Assembly: GCA_964617875.1 (NCBI GenBank)
Contig: CAZUAI010000119.1
Span: 1 to 12,640, forward strand
Origin: CAZMVY01 sp964617875
GTDB taxonomy: Bacteria > Planctomycetota > Phycisphaerae > UBA1845 > PWPN01
Length of the DNA stretch: 12,640 nucleotides
Direction of reading: 5' to 3'
Made by a program: the position numbers and the translations under genes. Below are positions 1 to 6,514 of this stretch, in pieces (the first letter of the stretch is position 1; every line of letters begins with the position of its first letter). A model generated the notes under the pieces. That model searched no databases. It was not told the origin of the DNA and saw only the letters and a list, made by a program, of their open reading frames with translations.

Positions 1-250
1 GCCACTCGCCGAACACTCCGAAATCAAGCCCTCCCAATGCTCCCGGCGGCTCCGCCCCGACGCCCGATTCGCAACACGTCGAACCATAACGCACCTCCAC
101 CCGCATCTTCGCAAATCCGACGTGGCGAAAACAAGAAGGGGTTCACAGGACGCTTACATGAAATGCGACGGTTTGCGAAACCTGCGAATTCCTGTATCAT
201 TCTGCGAGAACAGGACTTTCGAGTTTTTCGGCGTGAATGTCGTTGCGCCC
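1..250. other. Left flank without a recognisable gene
   Basis: I find no credible gene here. Both strands read open in places, but the products are arginine- and proline-rich low-complexity shadows typical of high-GC DNA. A small perfect stem lies at 170-182 (GGTTT, loop GCG, AAACC), and a looser stem lies near 193-217 (CCTGT with ACAGG). Both sit just upstream of the tRNA fragment and could belong to an attachment-site arm or simply be intergenic. No tRNA 5' half precedes the 3' fragment at 251. Confidence 0.5.
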
Positions 251-293
251 CGGGACCAAGAGGTCGCTGGTTCAAATCCAGTCGCCCCGACCA
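251..293 (+). tRNA. 3' fragment of tRNA-Pro(CGG), candidate attachment site
   Basis: This stretch reads as the 3' half of a proline tRNA. The anticodon CGG is at 251-253, and the 3' anticodon-stem strand CCAAG is at 256-260. The T arm (GCTGG, loop TTCAAAT, CCAGT) spans 266-282. The acceptor 3' strand CGCCCCG is at 283-289, with discriminator A290 and an encoded CCA at 291-293. G72 and A73 fit proline identity. The 5' half is absent: the bases before 251 cannot pair with the anticodon-stem or acceptor strands, and position 33 is C instead of the universal U. Identity that begins at the anticodon and runs to the CCA end is the pattern expected of a tRNA-derived integration site. The fragment cannot make a working tRNA. 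Confidence 0.8.
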
Positions 294-1771
294 TTTTTCA
301 AAAAGGCCCGTTCGGCGAGAAAGTCGAACGGCTTTCTCTTTGTCAGGGCGAGACTTACGCCCGACAGCACGCGGTTCGAACTTACGCACTCCAGGATTCG
401 CCGCCGGGACGCGAAGTTCGAACCGCGCCAGAGACTCGCCAGGTTCTGACTGAAATCGAAGACCGAAAGCGCCAGCCTTCCGTTCTCCTCGGTAATCGCG
501 CCCGCCCCTGCCAACTGGCGCTCCACCTCCGCGAGTTGCGCCTTCAGGTCCGCCGACTTGGCGTTGAACGCGCCCTCGTCCACCACGCCTTGCAGGAACG
601 CGTTCAGCAGCCGGTCCTGCATGTTGGCCAGTTCCGAGCGCCGCTTGGCGAGCGCCTTCCGTCGCTCCACCTCGGCCGTGGTGATGTCGGAAAACATCTC
701 CTCGATGGCGTTTCGAAACCACCGTTGCACCTTCGGCTCTGGGATGCGGATGGAGTCGAGGTCGGCCAGGATGGCCTGTTCGAGTTTCCCCTCGGTCCAG
801 CGGACGGGCGGATGGTTCTCAGGCTTGTGGTAGTTTCCGCACTTGTAGTAGACGTGGACGTTCCGGCCGCCGTCGCGGAGCTTGCGGCGGATTTCCTCGC
901 CGGTGATGGCGTACCCGCAGACGGCGCAGCGCAGGACGCCGCCTGAGAGCATGATTTCCGGGTTGCCTGTCCGGCGGTTCTTGCCCTTGAGCGCCTCCTG
1001 ACAGGCATCGTAGGTCCGCCGGTCGATGATGAGCTTGTACCTGCCCTGGTGGACAGTGCCGTTGCGGCGGAGTTCGCCGACGTAGAAGCGGTTGTTGATG
1101 ATGTAGGAGAGCGCCGTCCGGTTGAAGCGGGGCTGGCTGGGGCGATAGACGTGCCCCTCGGCGGCGAGCTTGTCGGCCAGGGACTCGAACGTGTACTGGC
1201 CGGACGAGTATAGCTCGAAGATGCGATAGACGGCCTTGGACTCGACCGGGTGCGGCTGGACCGGCTCGTTCTTGTCGTCCACGTTGAGGTAGCCGTAGGG
1301 CGCGAGGCCCGTGGGCCAGCCCTGGCGGACCTTCTCGTCCATGCCCTTCAAGACCTCGGAGCGCAGGTTGTCCGAGTAGTACTGCGCCACGGCGGCCATG
1401 ACGTTGAAGGAAAGCGCCCCGGCGGCCCCGGGGCCGAACTGGTTCTCCACGAAGGCGAGTTGCACCCCGCAGGCGTCCTCAAGCTCCTGGAGGCGGACGG
1501 CGTCGCGCATGTTCCGGCAGACGCGGTCGAGCTTGTGGGACAGGATGGCCTTAATGCCCTCCTTGCGGGCGTTGGCCCGGACCCAGGAGAACATCTCGTT
1601 GAAGGCCGTGCGCTCCGCGCCGCGCTTGGCCGACTCGGCCACCACGAACTCCCTCAAGGCCGTCCAGCCGTTCTTCGCCGCCCGGTCGCGGCAGGCGCGC
1701 AACTGCGCGTCGATGGAATAACCCTCGCGCTGCTCGCGGGAGGAGACCCGCGCCCAGATTACGACCTTCAT
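272..1771 (-). CDS. Large serine recombinase (site-specific integrase)
   Basis: This 499-aa protein is a large serine recombinase that would integrate and excise the element. The N-terminal resolvase domain (about 1-145) has the catalytic ARVSS motif (Arg8, Ser10) and a LDRVCR motif at 81-86. The recombinase domain follows with APYGY at 157-161. The zinc ribbon has C282 and C285 (CAVC), then C311; the usual fourth Cys is not obvious, and a nearby His may replace it. A charged coiled-coil segment lies at about 360-425, and a family-typical tail has RKPFDFLAE at 479-487. The start is the ATG at 1771, which overlaps the stop of the 95-aa gene (ATGA), implying translational coupling. The residues after that tail, ending NGRGDWI, are largely encoded by the antisense of the tRNA-Pro fragment, and the stop codon falls in the T-loop sequence. 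Confidence 0.93.
   Translation of the reverse strand: MKVVIWARVSSREQREGYSIDAQLRACRDRAAKNGWTALREFVVAESAKRGAERTAFNEMFSWVRANARKEGIKAILSHKLDRVCRNMRDAVRLQELEDACGVQLAFVENQFGPGAAGALSFNVMAAVAQYYSDNLRSEVLKGMDEKVRQGWPTGLAPYGYLNVDDKNEPVQPHPVESKAVYRIFELYSSGQYTFESLADKLAAEGHVYRPSQPRFNRTALSYIINNRFYVGELRRNGTVHQGRYKLIIDRRTYDACQEALKGKNRRTGNPEIMLSGGVLRCAVCGYAITGEEIRRKLRDGGRNVHVYYKCGNYHKPENHPPVRWTEGKLEQAILADLDSIRIPEPKVQRWFRNAIEEMFSDITTAEVERRKALAKRRSELANMQDRLLNAFLQGVVDEGAFNAKSADLKAQLAEVERQLAGAGAITEENGRLALSVFDFSQNLASLWRGSNFASRRRILECVSSNRVLSGVSLALTKRKPFDFLAERAFLKNGRGDWI
370..427. repeat. 14-bp perfect inverted repeat inside recombinase 3' end
   Basis: CGCGGTTCGAACTT at 370-383 is repeated as its exact reverse complement at 414-427, with a 30-bp spacer. 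A one-base bulge lets CGC and GCG extend the stem to 17 pairs. Each arm also contains the palindrome GTTCGAAC. The repeat lies inside the recombinase coding region, about 80-130 bp from the tRNA fragment. It may be a protein-binding site or an mRNA structure. Confidence 0.7.
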
Positions 1772-2055
1772 TTCCACATCTCCCGTTTGGCGTCCAGGAG
1801 CGCCTCTCCGAGCCGTTTCACGTTCGTCAGGATTTCGATGGCGTCTTCCTCGCTGACCGGTCGTCCGTAGGCCTCCGACCAGACCTCGATGGTCTCGGCG
1901 AGGAGCGCGTCGGAAATCCACGCCGGGCGCGGCGGGCGCTCCAAGGCCGTACCCGGCCCCTGATCATGAGGCCCGTTTCCCCCCGGAAATCCAGTCAATT
2001 CCTGCCGGTTTCCGAGTATTTCCGGGCGGCCGGGGGATGGACGGGTCACGCGCAT
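1768..2055 (-). CDS. Small protein encoded upstream of, and overlapping, the recombinase
   Basis: I do not recognise this 95-aa protein. The first 40 residues are rich in Gly, Pro and Arg and look disordered. The part from about residue 44 (PAWISDALLAETIEVW onward) looks like a compact helical domain with a long acidic-to-basic helix at the end. The ATG at 2055 is chosen because a strong Shine-Dalgarno (GGGGAGG at 2063-2069) sits 7 nt upstream. Its TGA overlaps the recombinase ATG by four bases (1768-1771), so the two genes are translated as a pair. Position suggests an accessory role such as a directionality factor or a control gene for the integrase, but that is inference only. Confidence 0.75.
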   Translation of the reverse strand: MRVTRPSPGRPEILGNRQELTGFPGGNGPHDQGPGTALERPPRPAWISDALLAETIEVWSEAYGRPVSEEDAIEILTNVKRLGEALLDAKREMWK

Positions 2056-2087
2056 CGGGATGCCTCCCCGCGTGCGCGTTCGGAAAA

Positions 2088-2107
2088 ACCGGACAGGCGA
2101 AACAAAC
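2088..2107. repeat. Direct repeat copy A (20 bp, one mismatch to copy B)
   Basis: ACCGGACAGGCGAAAC (2088-2103) recurs exactly at 10715-10730; both continue with xAAC (19 of 20 matching). This copy lies upstream of the 95-aa gene. Confidence 0.6.
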
Positions 2108-2216
2108 TGTCATTACAAGCGCGACCGTTCCCGCGCGCGTCTCGGCGCGTTTCGCCCGGCGGAGGAACCGTGAAACGAGAGCCGAGCGAAAGACGCACGC
2201 CGTCCGCCATGTCCTC

Positions 2217-2358
2217 CTTTGCCACCTTTGCCGTCTTCGCCGCCTTTGCCATCTTCTCGCCGCAAAGACGGCAAACATACCCAAAGAAGATCATTATTTG
2301 TTCTAGGGGGAATGGGTTTGCCGGGTGAAAGGTGGTAAAGGCGGCAAAGGTGGCAAAG
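2217..2358. repeat. Purine/pyrimidine-biased inverted repeat (TTTGCC family)
   Basis: CTTTGCCACCTTTGCC at 2217-2232 is exactly complementary to GGCAAAGGTGGCAAAG at 2343-2358. The sequence next to both arms continues the same 9-base rhythm imperfectly: GCC-xxx-TTT units at 2217-2250 and GGC/AAAG units at about 2330-2380. The centre (about 2290-2315) is AT-rich compared with its surroundings. It can form a long imperfect hairpin, which reaches almost to the ATPase stop codon. Similar intergenic repeats are common in large planctomycete genomes as far as I recall. No T run follows it on the minus strand, so a classical terminator role is not supported. Confidence 0.7.
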
Positions 2359-2380
2359 ATGGTGAAGGCAGCGAAGGCGG

Positions 2381-4048
2381 TCATGGCTGCTGCTCCCGCA
2401 AGCGGCATCGCCACTGGCCGCCCTTGACCTTTTCCTTGTAGACCACGGCGACCGCCTTCCTGGCCGACCGGAACGTCCGTTCGCCGATCCCCTCGGCCTT
2501 GGCCGCCTCGGTGAGTTCGTCGGACAGCATGTCGCCGCCGTTCGCCGTGAGCGTATCGACCACGAACTGCCGCGCCTCGTCCCGGACGGCGCTGGTCTGC
2601 CTGCCGCCGAGCGCTTCATCGGCGCGCATGTCCACGGGCGCGGCCTCCCAAGCGACTCGCGCCACGCCGTCCACGGGTTCCAGGGCGTAGGCCAGCCCGG
2701 ACTCGTCCGCGCCGACGTTGTTCTTGACGGGCACGAAGAGCCGACGGCGGCCGGTCTCGTCGTTCTCGTCGCGCACTACGGCCCAGACGGCGCGCGCCGC
2801 CGCCACGAACGCGAGCGACCCCATGGCCCTGTAAATCGCGGGCAGCCCGCCTGCCTTGTTCAGGTGCGTGACCGCCAGGACCGCCACCTTGCGCTTGGCC
2901 GCCAGGTCGAAGAGCTTGGCCAGCACGGCGCGCACCTCGGCGTTCTTGTGACTGTCGGTCTTGCCCAAGTAGGCCGTGAGCGGGTCTATGATGACCAGGC
3001 GGCAGTCGGCGGTCTTCTCGATAGCCGTCTCCAGCGCGGGCAAGTCCTCCGTGAGGTCGAAGTAGTCCTCCCGAACCAGGTCGAAGTTGTCTCCGCGCGG
3101 CGAAGCGGGAACCAATATCCGCCGCACGGCCTGGATGGCCACCACGCGTGAAGGGTCGGCCCCGGCGGCGTCGAGACGCGGCCGGATGGTGTCGGCCAGG
3201 TCGTCCTCGGCGCTGAGGAGCACCACGCCGCCAGGCGGGTGTGGAAGGATCGGGATGTCGGGCCAGGATGTCCCGCTCGACACGCGGGCGGCGAGGTCGA
3301 GCGTGACAAAGGACTTCCCCAGGCCGGGGTCGCCGCAGAGGAGCGTGAGCTTTCCCAAGGCGATGCGGCCGGGCCAGAGCCAGCGCACGGACTCGGGCTG
3401 GACATCGGACAAGACCACCGTGACGGGCGTCGCCGCGAAGGGATTGGGAAGCCGCTGCTCCGTCGGGGCGGTCGGTGTTTTCATTGGTGGAGGTGGCGCG
3501 GGGGAATCCTTCGGCTTTGGCTCGCCTGGAAGCCAGCCGAGGGGAGCCATGCCGGCCCACATTCCGTAGACCTCGCCCCAGAGCCGCGGGGGAACGCCAT
3601 CGCGGCCCAACGGCTGGCCATCCGGTTCCGGCGGGTCCGGCGGCTTGGCGCTCCTCCATTCGAGGCGGATGGGGTTCTCGTCCGCCCAGGCGCGCAAGTC
3701 CTTCAACCATGCATCGAGGCTGCTTTTCACGCCTTGGGCACGGGCGCGAACCGCCTCCAGGCCGCCCTGCATGGCCCCACGGAAGATTGCCGCCTTTCGG
3801 TCCGTCCATCGATGTTTCGGGTCGTATAGCGAATTCCGATGCGAGTTCATGCGATCCACGAAGTCCGCCGCCTGTTCCAAGTCGCATGCAGCGCAGCGCT
3901 CGGCCCCAATGCGGAAACCGACACGGAAGGCCCGCTCCACATCCGGCGGGTTGCTGGGGTCCCAGCCGGTTACCCGCTCCCGATGCGGGTAGAGCCGCAG
4001 CAGTTCGCGGAGTGACAGGGGCGCGGGCGGAGCAGCGCCGTTCGTCAT
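2381..4048 (-). CDS. RepA/DnaB-like AAA ATPase (probable replicative helicase)
   Basis: This 555-aa protein has a RecA-fold ATPase core of the plasmid RepA/AAA_25 type: Walker A GDPGLGKS at 239-246, an SAEDD motif at 279-283, Walker B LVIIDPL at 351-357, and THLNK at 395-399. Residues about 485-550 look like a winged helix (ERTFRSARKA region), as in RSF1010-RepA-like helicases of plasmids and integrative elements. The first 175 residues are a separate helical region I do not recognise, followed by a Pro-rich linker (184-203). A shorter product from Met189 would resemble many family members. The start at 4048 is supported by GGAGGAGG just upstream, and its ATGA overlap with the preceding 61-aa gene implies coupled translation. 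Likely role: replication of the excised element. Confidence 0.85.
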   Translation of the reverse strand: MTNGAAPPAPLSLRELLRLYPHRERVTGWDPSNPPDVERAFRVGFRIGAERCAACDLEQAADFVDRMNSHRNSLYDPKHRWTDRKAAIFRGAMQGGLEAVRARAQGVKSSLDAWLKDLRAWADENPIRLEWRSAKPPDPPEPDGQPLGRDGVPPRLWGEVYGMWAGMAPLGWLPGEPKPKDSPAPPPPMKTPTAPTEQRLPNPFAATPVTVVLSDVQPESVRWLWPGRIALGKLTLLCGDPGLGKSFVTLDLAARVSSGTSWPDIPILPHPPGGVVLLSAEDDLADTIRPRLDAAGADPSRVVAIQAVRRILVPASPRGDNFDLVREDYFDLTEDLPALETAIEKTADCRLVIIDPLTAYLGKTDSHKNAEVRAVLAKLFDLAAKRKVAVLAVTHLNKAGGLPAIYRAMGSLAFVAAARAVWAVVRDENDETGRRRLFVPVKNNVGADESGLAYALEPVDGVARVAWEAAPVDMRADEALGGRQTSAVRDEARQFVVDTLTANGGDMLSDELTEAAKAEGIGERTFRSARKAVAVVYKEKVKGGQWRCRLREQQP

Positions 4049-4230
4049 GCCGCCTCCTCCCGTCGTTCACGCCGCCATTCGGCCAGGAGCCACGCCGCGA
4101 GCGCGTCGGCGCGGGTCGCCCAGCGCGTCCGGCCCTCCGGCGTCGGCTTCGTCAGGCGCGCCGTGAACTCGAAGTCCCCGATGCGCTCCACGGCCGTCTC
4201 CGCATTCTGTTTTTCCGCTTCGTGAGACAA
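4045..4230 (-). CDS. Small protein with TTG start, coupled to ATPase gene
   Basis: This 61-aa protein is of unknown function. It begins MSHEAEKQ and contains a WATRADALAAWLLAEW helix with regularly spaced Trp and Ala, ending in a basic-acidic RRERREEAA tail. The start codon is TTG at 4230, chosen because a perfect Shine-Dalgarno (GGAGG, 4237-4241) lies 6 nt upstream and no ATG fits. Its TGA overlaps the ATPase ATG (4045-4048). It sits 63 bp downstream of the capsid gene, behind a GNRA hairpin. The weak start and the hairpin suggest lower expression than the capsid. It could be a helicase partner, by position only. Confidence 0.65.
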   Translation of the reverse strand: MSHEAEKQNAETAVERIGDFEFTARLTKPTPEGRTRWATRADALAAWLLAEWRRERREEAA

Positions 4231-4243
4231 GAGTATCCTCCGT

Positions 4244-4259
4244 CCCCTCTCGCGAGGGG
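4244..4259 (-). promoter_or_regulatory. Intercistronic GNRA-loop hairpin
   Basis: The minus-strand RNA reads CCCCUC, loop GCGA, GAGGGG: a perfect six-pair GC-rich stem closed by a GNRA tetraloop. It lies between the capsid stop (4294) and the Shine-Dalgarno of the 61-aa gene (4237-4241). It lacks a U run on the operon strand, so an mRNA-stability or expression-setting element is more likely than an intrinsic terminator. On the opposite strand the stem is followed by TTTT, but no plus-strand gene precedes it. Confidence 0.5.
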
Positions 4260-4293
4260 TTTTCGAATGGGGTTTCTATCGGGCCGTTTCGGG

Positions 4294-6123
4294 TTACTCG
4301 CCCGCGCTTCTCACCGCCGCACGCGGGTCGCAGAGCGCCGCGCCGAAGTCCAGGTACACCCGCCACGACACGGCCAGCTTGTCCACGGTCTGCTCCAGGC
4401 CGAAATACTCGACCGTCGGGCGCTGGACGCCGTTCAAGAAGGCCACCACGAGCGGGGCCGCCGACGGCGCGGCGAACAAGTACCAGTGCTTCCCGCTCGC
4501 CTTGCCGTCGAACTTCGCCGCGTTGGATAGGCGGGGTTCCACCTCCAGCGCCACGGCGCGCCGCAGGCTGTTGCCCGTCGGCTGCTCCGCCGCCCTCTGG
4601 ATGAACTCGCTCTCCAGCACGGCCTTGGCCTGCACGGCCAGTTCCGGGGGAACAAGCAACGTCACGGGCACGATGTCGAGGTCGTTCCCCTCCTCGTCGC
4701 GCTGCGTCCGCATGGCCTGGATGGCCAACGACAGCGAGTCGAGCGAAAGCGCGCTCGATACGCCGTCGATGAGGTTGCCGTTGCCCGTCGAGAAGAACCC
4801 GCCAGCGTTCGCCAGGAGCGTCTCGTAGACCAAGTCCGAGACCTTCCGCATCGCCGCCTTGCCCATGGCCCGCGCCGCGTCCTCGAACATCGAGAGGTCG
4901 TCGTTCACCAGGTCGCGCCGGTCGATGGAGAGCAGCTTGCCGTAGGTGTCGCACTTGAAGGTCGAGACGTGCTCGCCCACCGACCCGTGCTTGAGTTCCC
5001 CGCCCGGGGCGACCGGCTCCAACTGGCCCGTGAAGCTCGGACGGATGGCCGTGTTCTCCTTGAAGTCCGACGTCGAGCGCACGGCGCAGAAGGCCCGCCA
5101 CGTAGCCGGGGACTCCTCGTAGGCCGAAAGAAGCAGCTTGCTCGCCACGTTGCCGAGCGCCGTGGGTAGCAAATACGTGCTCATCGCCGCCTTGACCATC
5201 TCCATCCGGCCGCGTGGCACCTCCGCGCCGTCCTCCTCCAGGCAGGCCCGGCAGAAGTCGAGCATGTGCGCCGCGCCGAGCCTGCGCCCGTACTCGCAGG
5301 CGCGTTCGCCCAGCGTCTTCTCGGCCAACTCCTCGTGGCCAAGGCGCATGAGCAACGCCGCCTCGATGGCGCGCGGCTCCGGGTCGCGGAGGATCGTGCA
5401 GCCCACTTGCGGCCTCGCCGCCCGCACGATGGCCAGCAGTTTCGGCGTCAACTCCTCCATGGTCATCTCGCCCGCGATGGCCTTGGCCCGCAGGGCCTCC
5501 ACGCGCTCCTTGTCCCGCCCCCAATCGCCTGAACAATACGCCTCGATACTGGCGATGCGCTCGCGCTCCTCAGCGCGTATCTTCTCCTCGTCGATGTTCA
5601 TGCCGCCTCCCTTGGACGCCGCGATGGCGACCGCCGTCCGGTCGTCGCAGCCCATCGAAACGATGCTCACTTCCCGTAGCTTGCCCTTGCGCACCAGCGT
5701 GAAGCCGCCCTCCGGCGCGGAGAGCGTCCGGTTGTTGACTTGGACCTGCTCGCCCGCCTTCACCTTGGCGTGCTCGACCGGCTCCACGCCGACCGACGCC
5801 TGGAACTCGAAGCCGTTTTTCGCCAACTCCACCACGCGCCTGGCCGCCTCCGTGGTGGACGAGATCGCGCCGGAGACGAGCAGCTTCCCGTCCCGCGCCT
5901 CGGCCTTGCCGTGGCCCAGGATGCCCTCGATGGACGAATCGTGGTCGGCCAGGACGCGCACCTGCCCGGCGAGGTCGAGGCCCGCCAAGTCGATGGCGAG
6001 CGGTCCCCAGCCGGGCACGCGCATCAAGCCGCCGTTATAGGCCAGGATGTCCAGGCGCGGCAGCTTCTCGCCGCAAGCCACCTCAACGCCGCGCGCCATC
6101 AGAATGATGTCGTTACCCGGCAT
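4294..6123 (-). CDS. Phage prohead protease - major capsid protein fusion (Mu gpT-like)
   Basis: This 609-aa protein joins two phage head functions. Residues about 1-170 look like an HK97/Mu-type prohead protease: VLADHD with His61, FEFQASVGVEP with Ser110, and LREVSIVS at 149-156. Residues 175-320 are charged and helical and could act as a built-in scaffold. Residues 320-609 resemble the Mu gpT-type major head subunit (HK97 fold), with ALGNVASKLLLSAYE, SFTGQLEPVAPGGELKHG and DRRDLVNDDL segments. The ATG at 6123 has a very strong Shine-Dalgarno (GGAAGGAGG, 6130-6138) with a 6-nt spacer, fitting high expression, and overlaps the upstream gene by 11 bp. In Mu the protease/scaffold and gpT are separate genes. 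No terminase, portal or tail gene lies nearby. It could serve in a satellite, a degraded prophage or a capsid-like compartment. Confidence 0.85.
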   Translation of the reverse strand: MPGNDIILMARGVEVACGEKLPRLDILAYNGGLMRVPGWGPLAIDLAGLDLAGQVRVLADHDSSIEGILGHGKAEARDGKLLVSGAISSTTEAARRVVELAKNGFEFQASVGVEPVEHAKVKAGEQVQVNNRTLSAPEGGFTLVRKGKLREVSIVSMGCDDRTAVAIAASKGGGMNIDEEKIRAEERERIASIEAYCSGDWGRDKERVEALRAKAIAGEMTMEELTPKLLAIVRAARPQVGCTILRDPEPRAIEAALLMRLGHEELAEKTLGERACEYGRRLGAAHMLDFCRACLEEDGAEVPRGRMEMVKAAMSTYLLPTALGNVASKLLLSAYEESPATWRAFCAVRSTSDFKENTAIRPSFTGQLEPVAPGGELKHGSVGEHVSTFKCDTYGKLLSIDRRDLVNDDLSMFEDAARAMGKAAMRKVSDLVYETLLANAGGFFSTGNGNLIDGVSSALSLDSLSLAIQAMRTQRDEEGNDLDIVPVTLLVPPELAVQAKAVLESEFIQRAAEQPTGNSLRRAVALEVEPRLSNAAKFDGKASGKHWYLFAAPSAAPLVVAFLNGVQRPTVEYFGLEQTVDKLAVSWRVYLDFGAALCDPRAAVRSAGE

Positions 6124-6514
6124 GGGCGGCCTCCTTCCTCTCGGCCTCCAGCCGACGGCGGATTTCCTGCTCCTGCGCCCAGCTGATGCCGAGTTCCGCC
6201 CGGTAGATGGCCGATGGCAACAACTTCCCGTGCGATTCCAGCACTTCCGCGAAATCGTCGATGTGCTGCTTGCCCCAAACCCGCGAGCCGCCCACGACCG
6301 GCGGAGCCAGTTCCGGCCTGGTCCTGCAATAATCCAGCGCCTTCCATTCCGAGCAGTCCAAGCCCCGGAACTGAAGCTCCTGAATCGCGGCCGCCGTGGC
6401 TTTCGGATACTCCTTTTCCAGCCGCCGCCGTGCCTCGGCCTCGTCCAGGCCGAGACCTTCCCTGAGCACCCGCAGGCGCTCCTCGTCGTATTCCCGTCTC
6501 GTCATCACGCTCAT
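6113..6514 (-). CDS. Unknown 133-aa protein heading the capsid operon
   Basis: I do not recognise a family. The protein is charged and helical: an Arg/Glu-rich N-terminus (EYDEERLRVLREGLGL), a central RGLDCSEWKALDYC segment, a GSRVWGKQHIDDFAEVLE segment, and a coiled-coil-like end (QEQEIRRRLEAERKEA). The WGKQHIDDFAE part could belong to a small DNA-binding or adaptor fold, but this is a guess. The ATG at 6514 is supported by AGAAGGAGG at 6522-6530 with a 7-nt spacer. It ends 11 bp inside the capsid gene, so it is translated in step with it. First position in a capsid operon would suit a regulator or a head-assembly helper. Confidence 0.75.
   Translation of the reverse strand: MSVMTRREYDEERLRVLREGLGLDEAEARRRLEKEYPKATAAAIQELQFRGLDCSEWKALDYCRTRPELAPPVVGGSRVWGKQHIDDFAEVLESHGKLLPSAIYRAELGISWAQEQEIRRRLEAERKEAAHAG

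Larger units (their letters stand above)
2056..2380. other. Gap between ATPase and 95-aa gene, with repeats but no gene
   Basis: No convincing gene lies in this 325-bp gap. Open frames here translate into low-complexity Lys-Gly-Gly or Ala-Phe runs that come from the inverted repeat at 2217-2358. The gap also holds one copy of a 16-bp direct repeat (2088-2103) shared with 10715-10730, and the Shine-Dalgarno of the 95-aa gene at 2063-2069. I see no confident promoter or T-run terminator on the minus strand, so the recombinase pair may or may not be co-transcribed with the ATPase. Confidence 0.6.

Noticed and set aside
24..722. Long minus-strand open frame (232 aa) containing SGRLDLNQRPLGP
   Set aside because: The LDLNQRP piece is the antisense translation of the tRNA-Pro fragment, a well-known false protein signature, and the rest is a shadow of the recombinase gene and low-complexity flank.
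1772..1921. Longer recombinase start at 1921 adding about 50 residues
   Set aside because: The extra residues do not look like a resolvase N-terminus, and MKVVIWARVSS at 1771 is the family-typical start with coupled ATGA overlap.
2200..2400. CRISPR-like array from the regular TTTGCC units
   Set aside because: Units are only about 9 bp, imperfect, in opposite orientations on two arms, with no spacers and no cas genes.
2616..4070. 484-aa minus-strand frame overlapping the ATPase
   Set aside because: It lacks Walker motifs and has shadow composition; the 2381-4048 frame has complete ATPase motifs.
4244..4263. Intrinsic terminator on the plus strand (stem followed by TTTT)
   Set aside because: No plus-strand gene lies upstream; on the operon strand no U run follows the stem.
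4067..5536. 489-aa minus-strand frame within the capsid gene
   Set aside because: It is an Arg/Gly/Ala-rich shadow in another frame; the 609-aa frame carries recognisable protease and capsid sequence.
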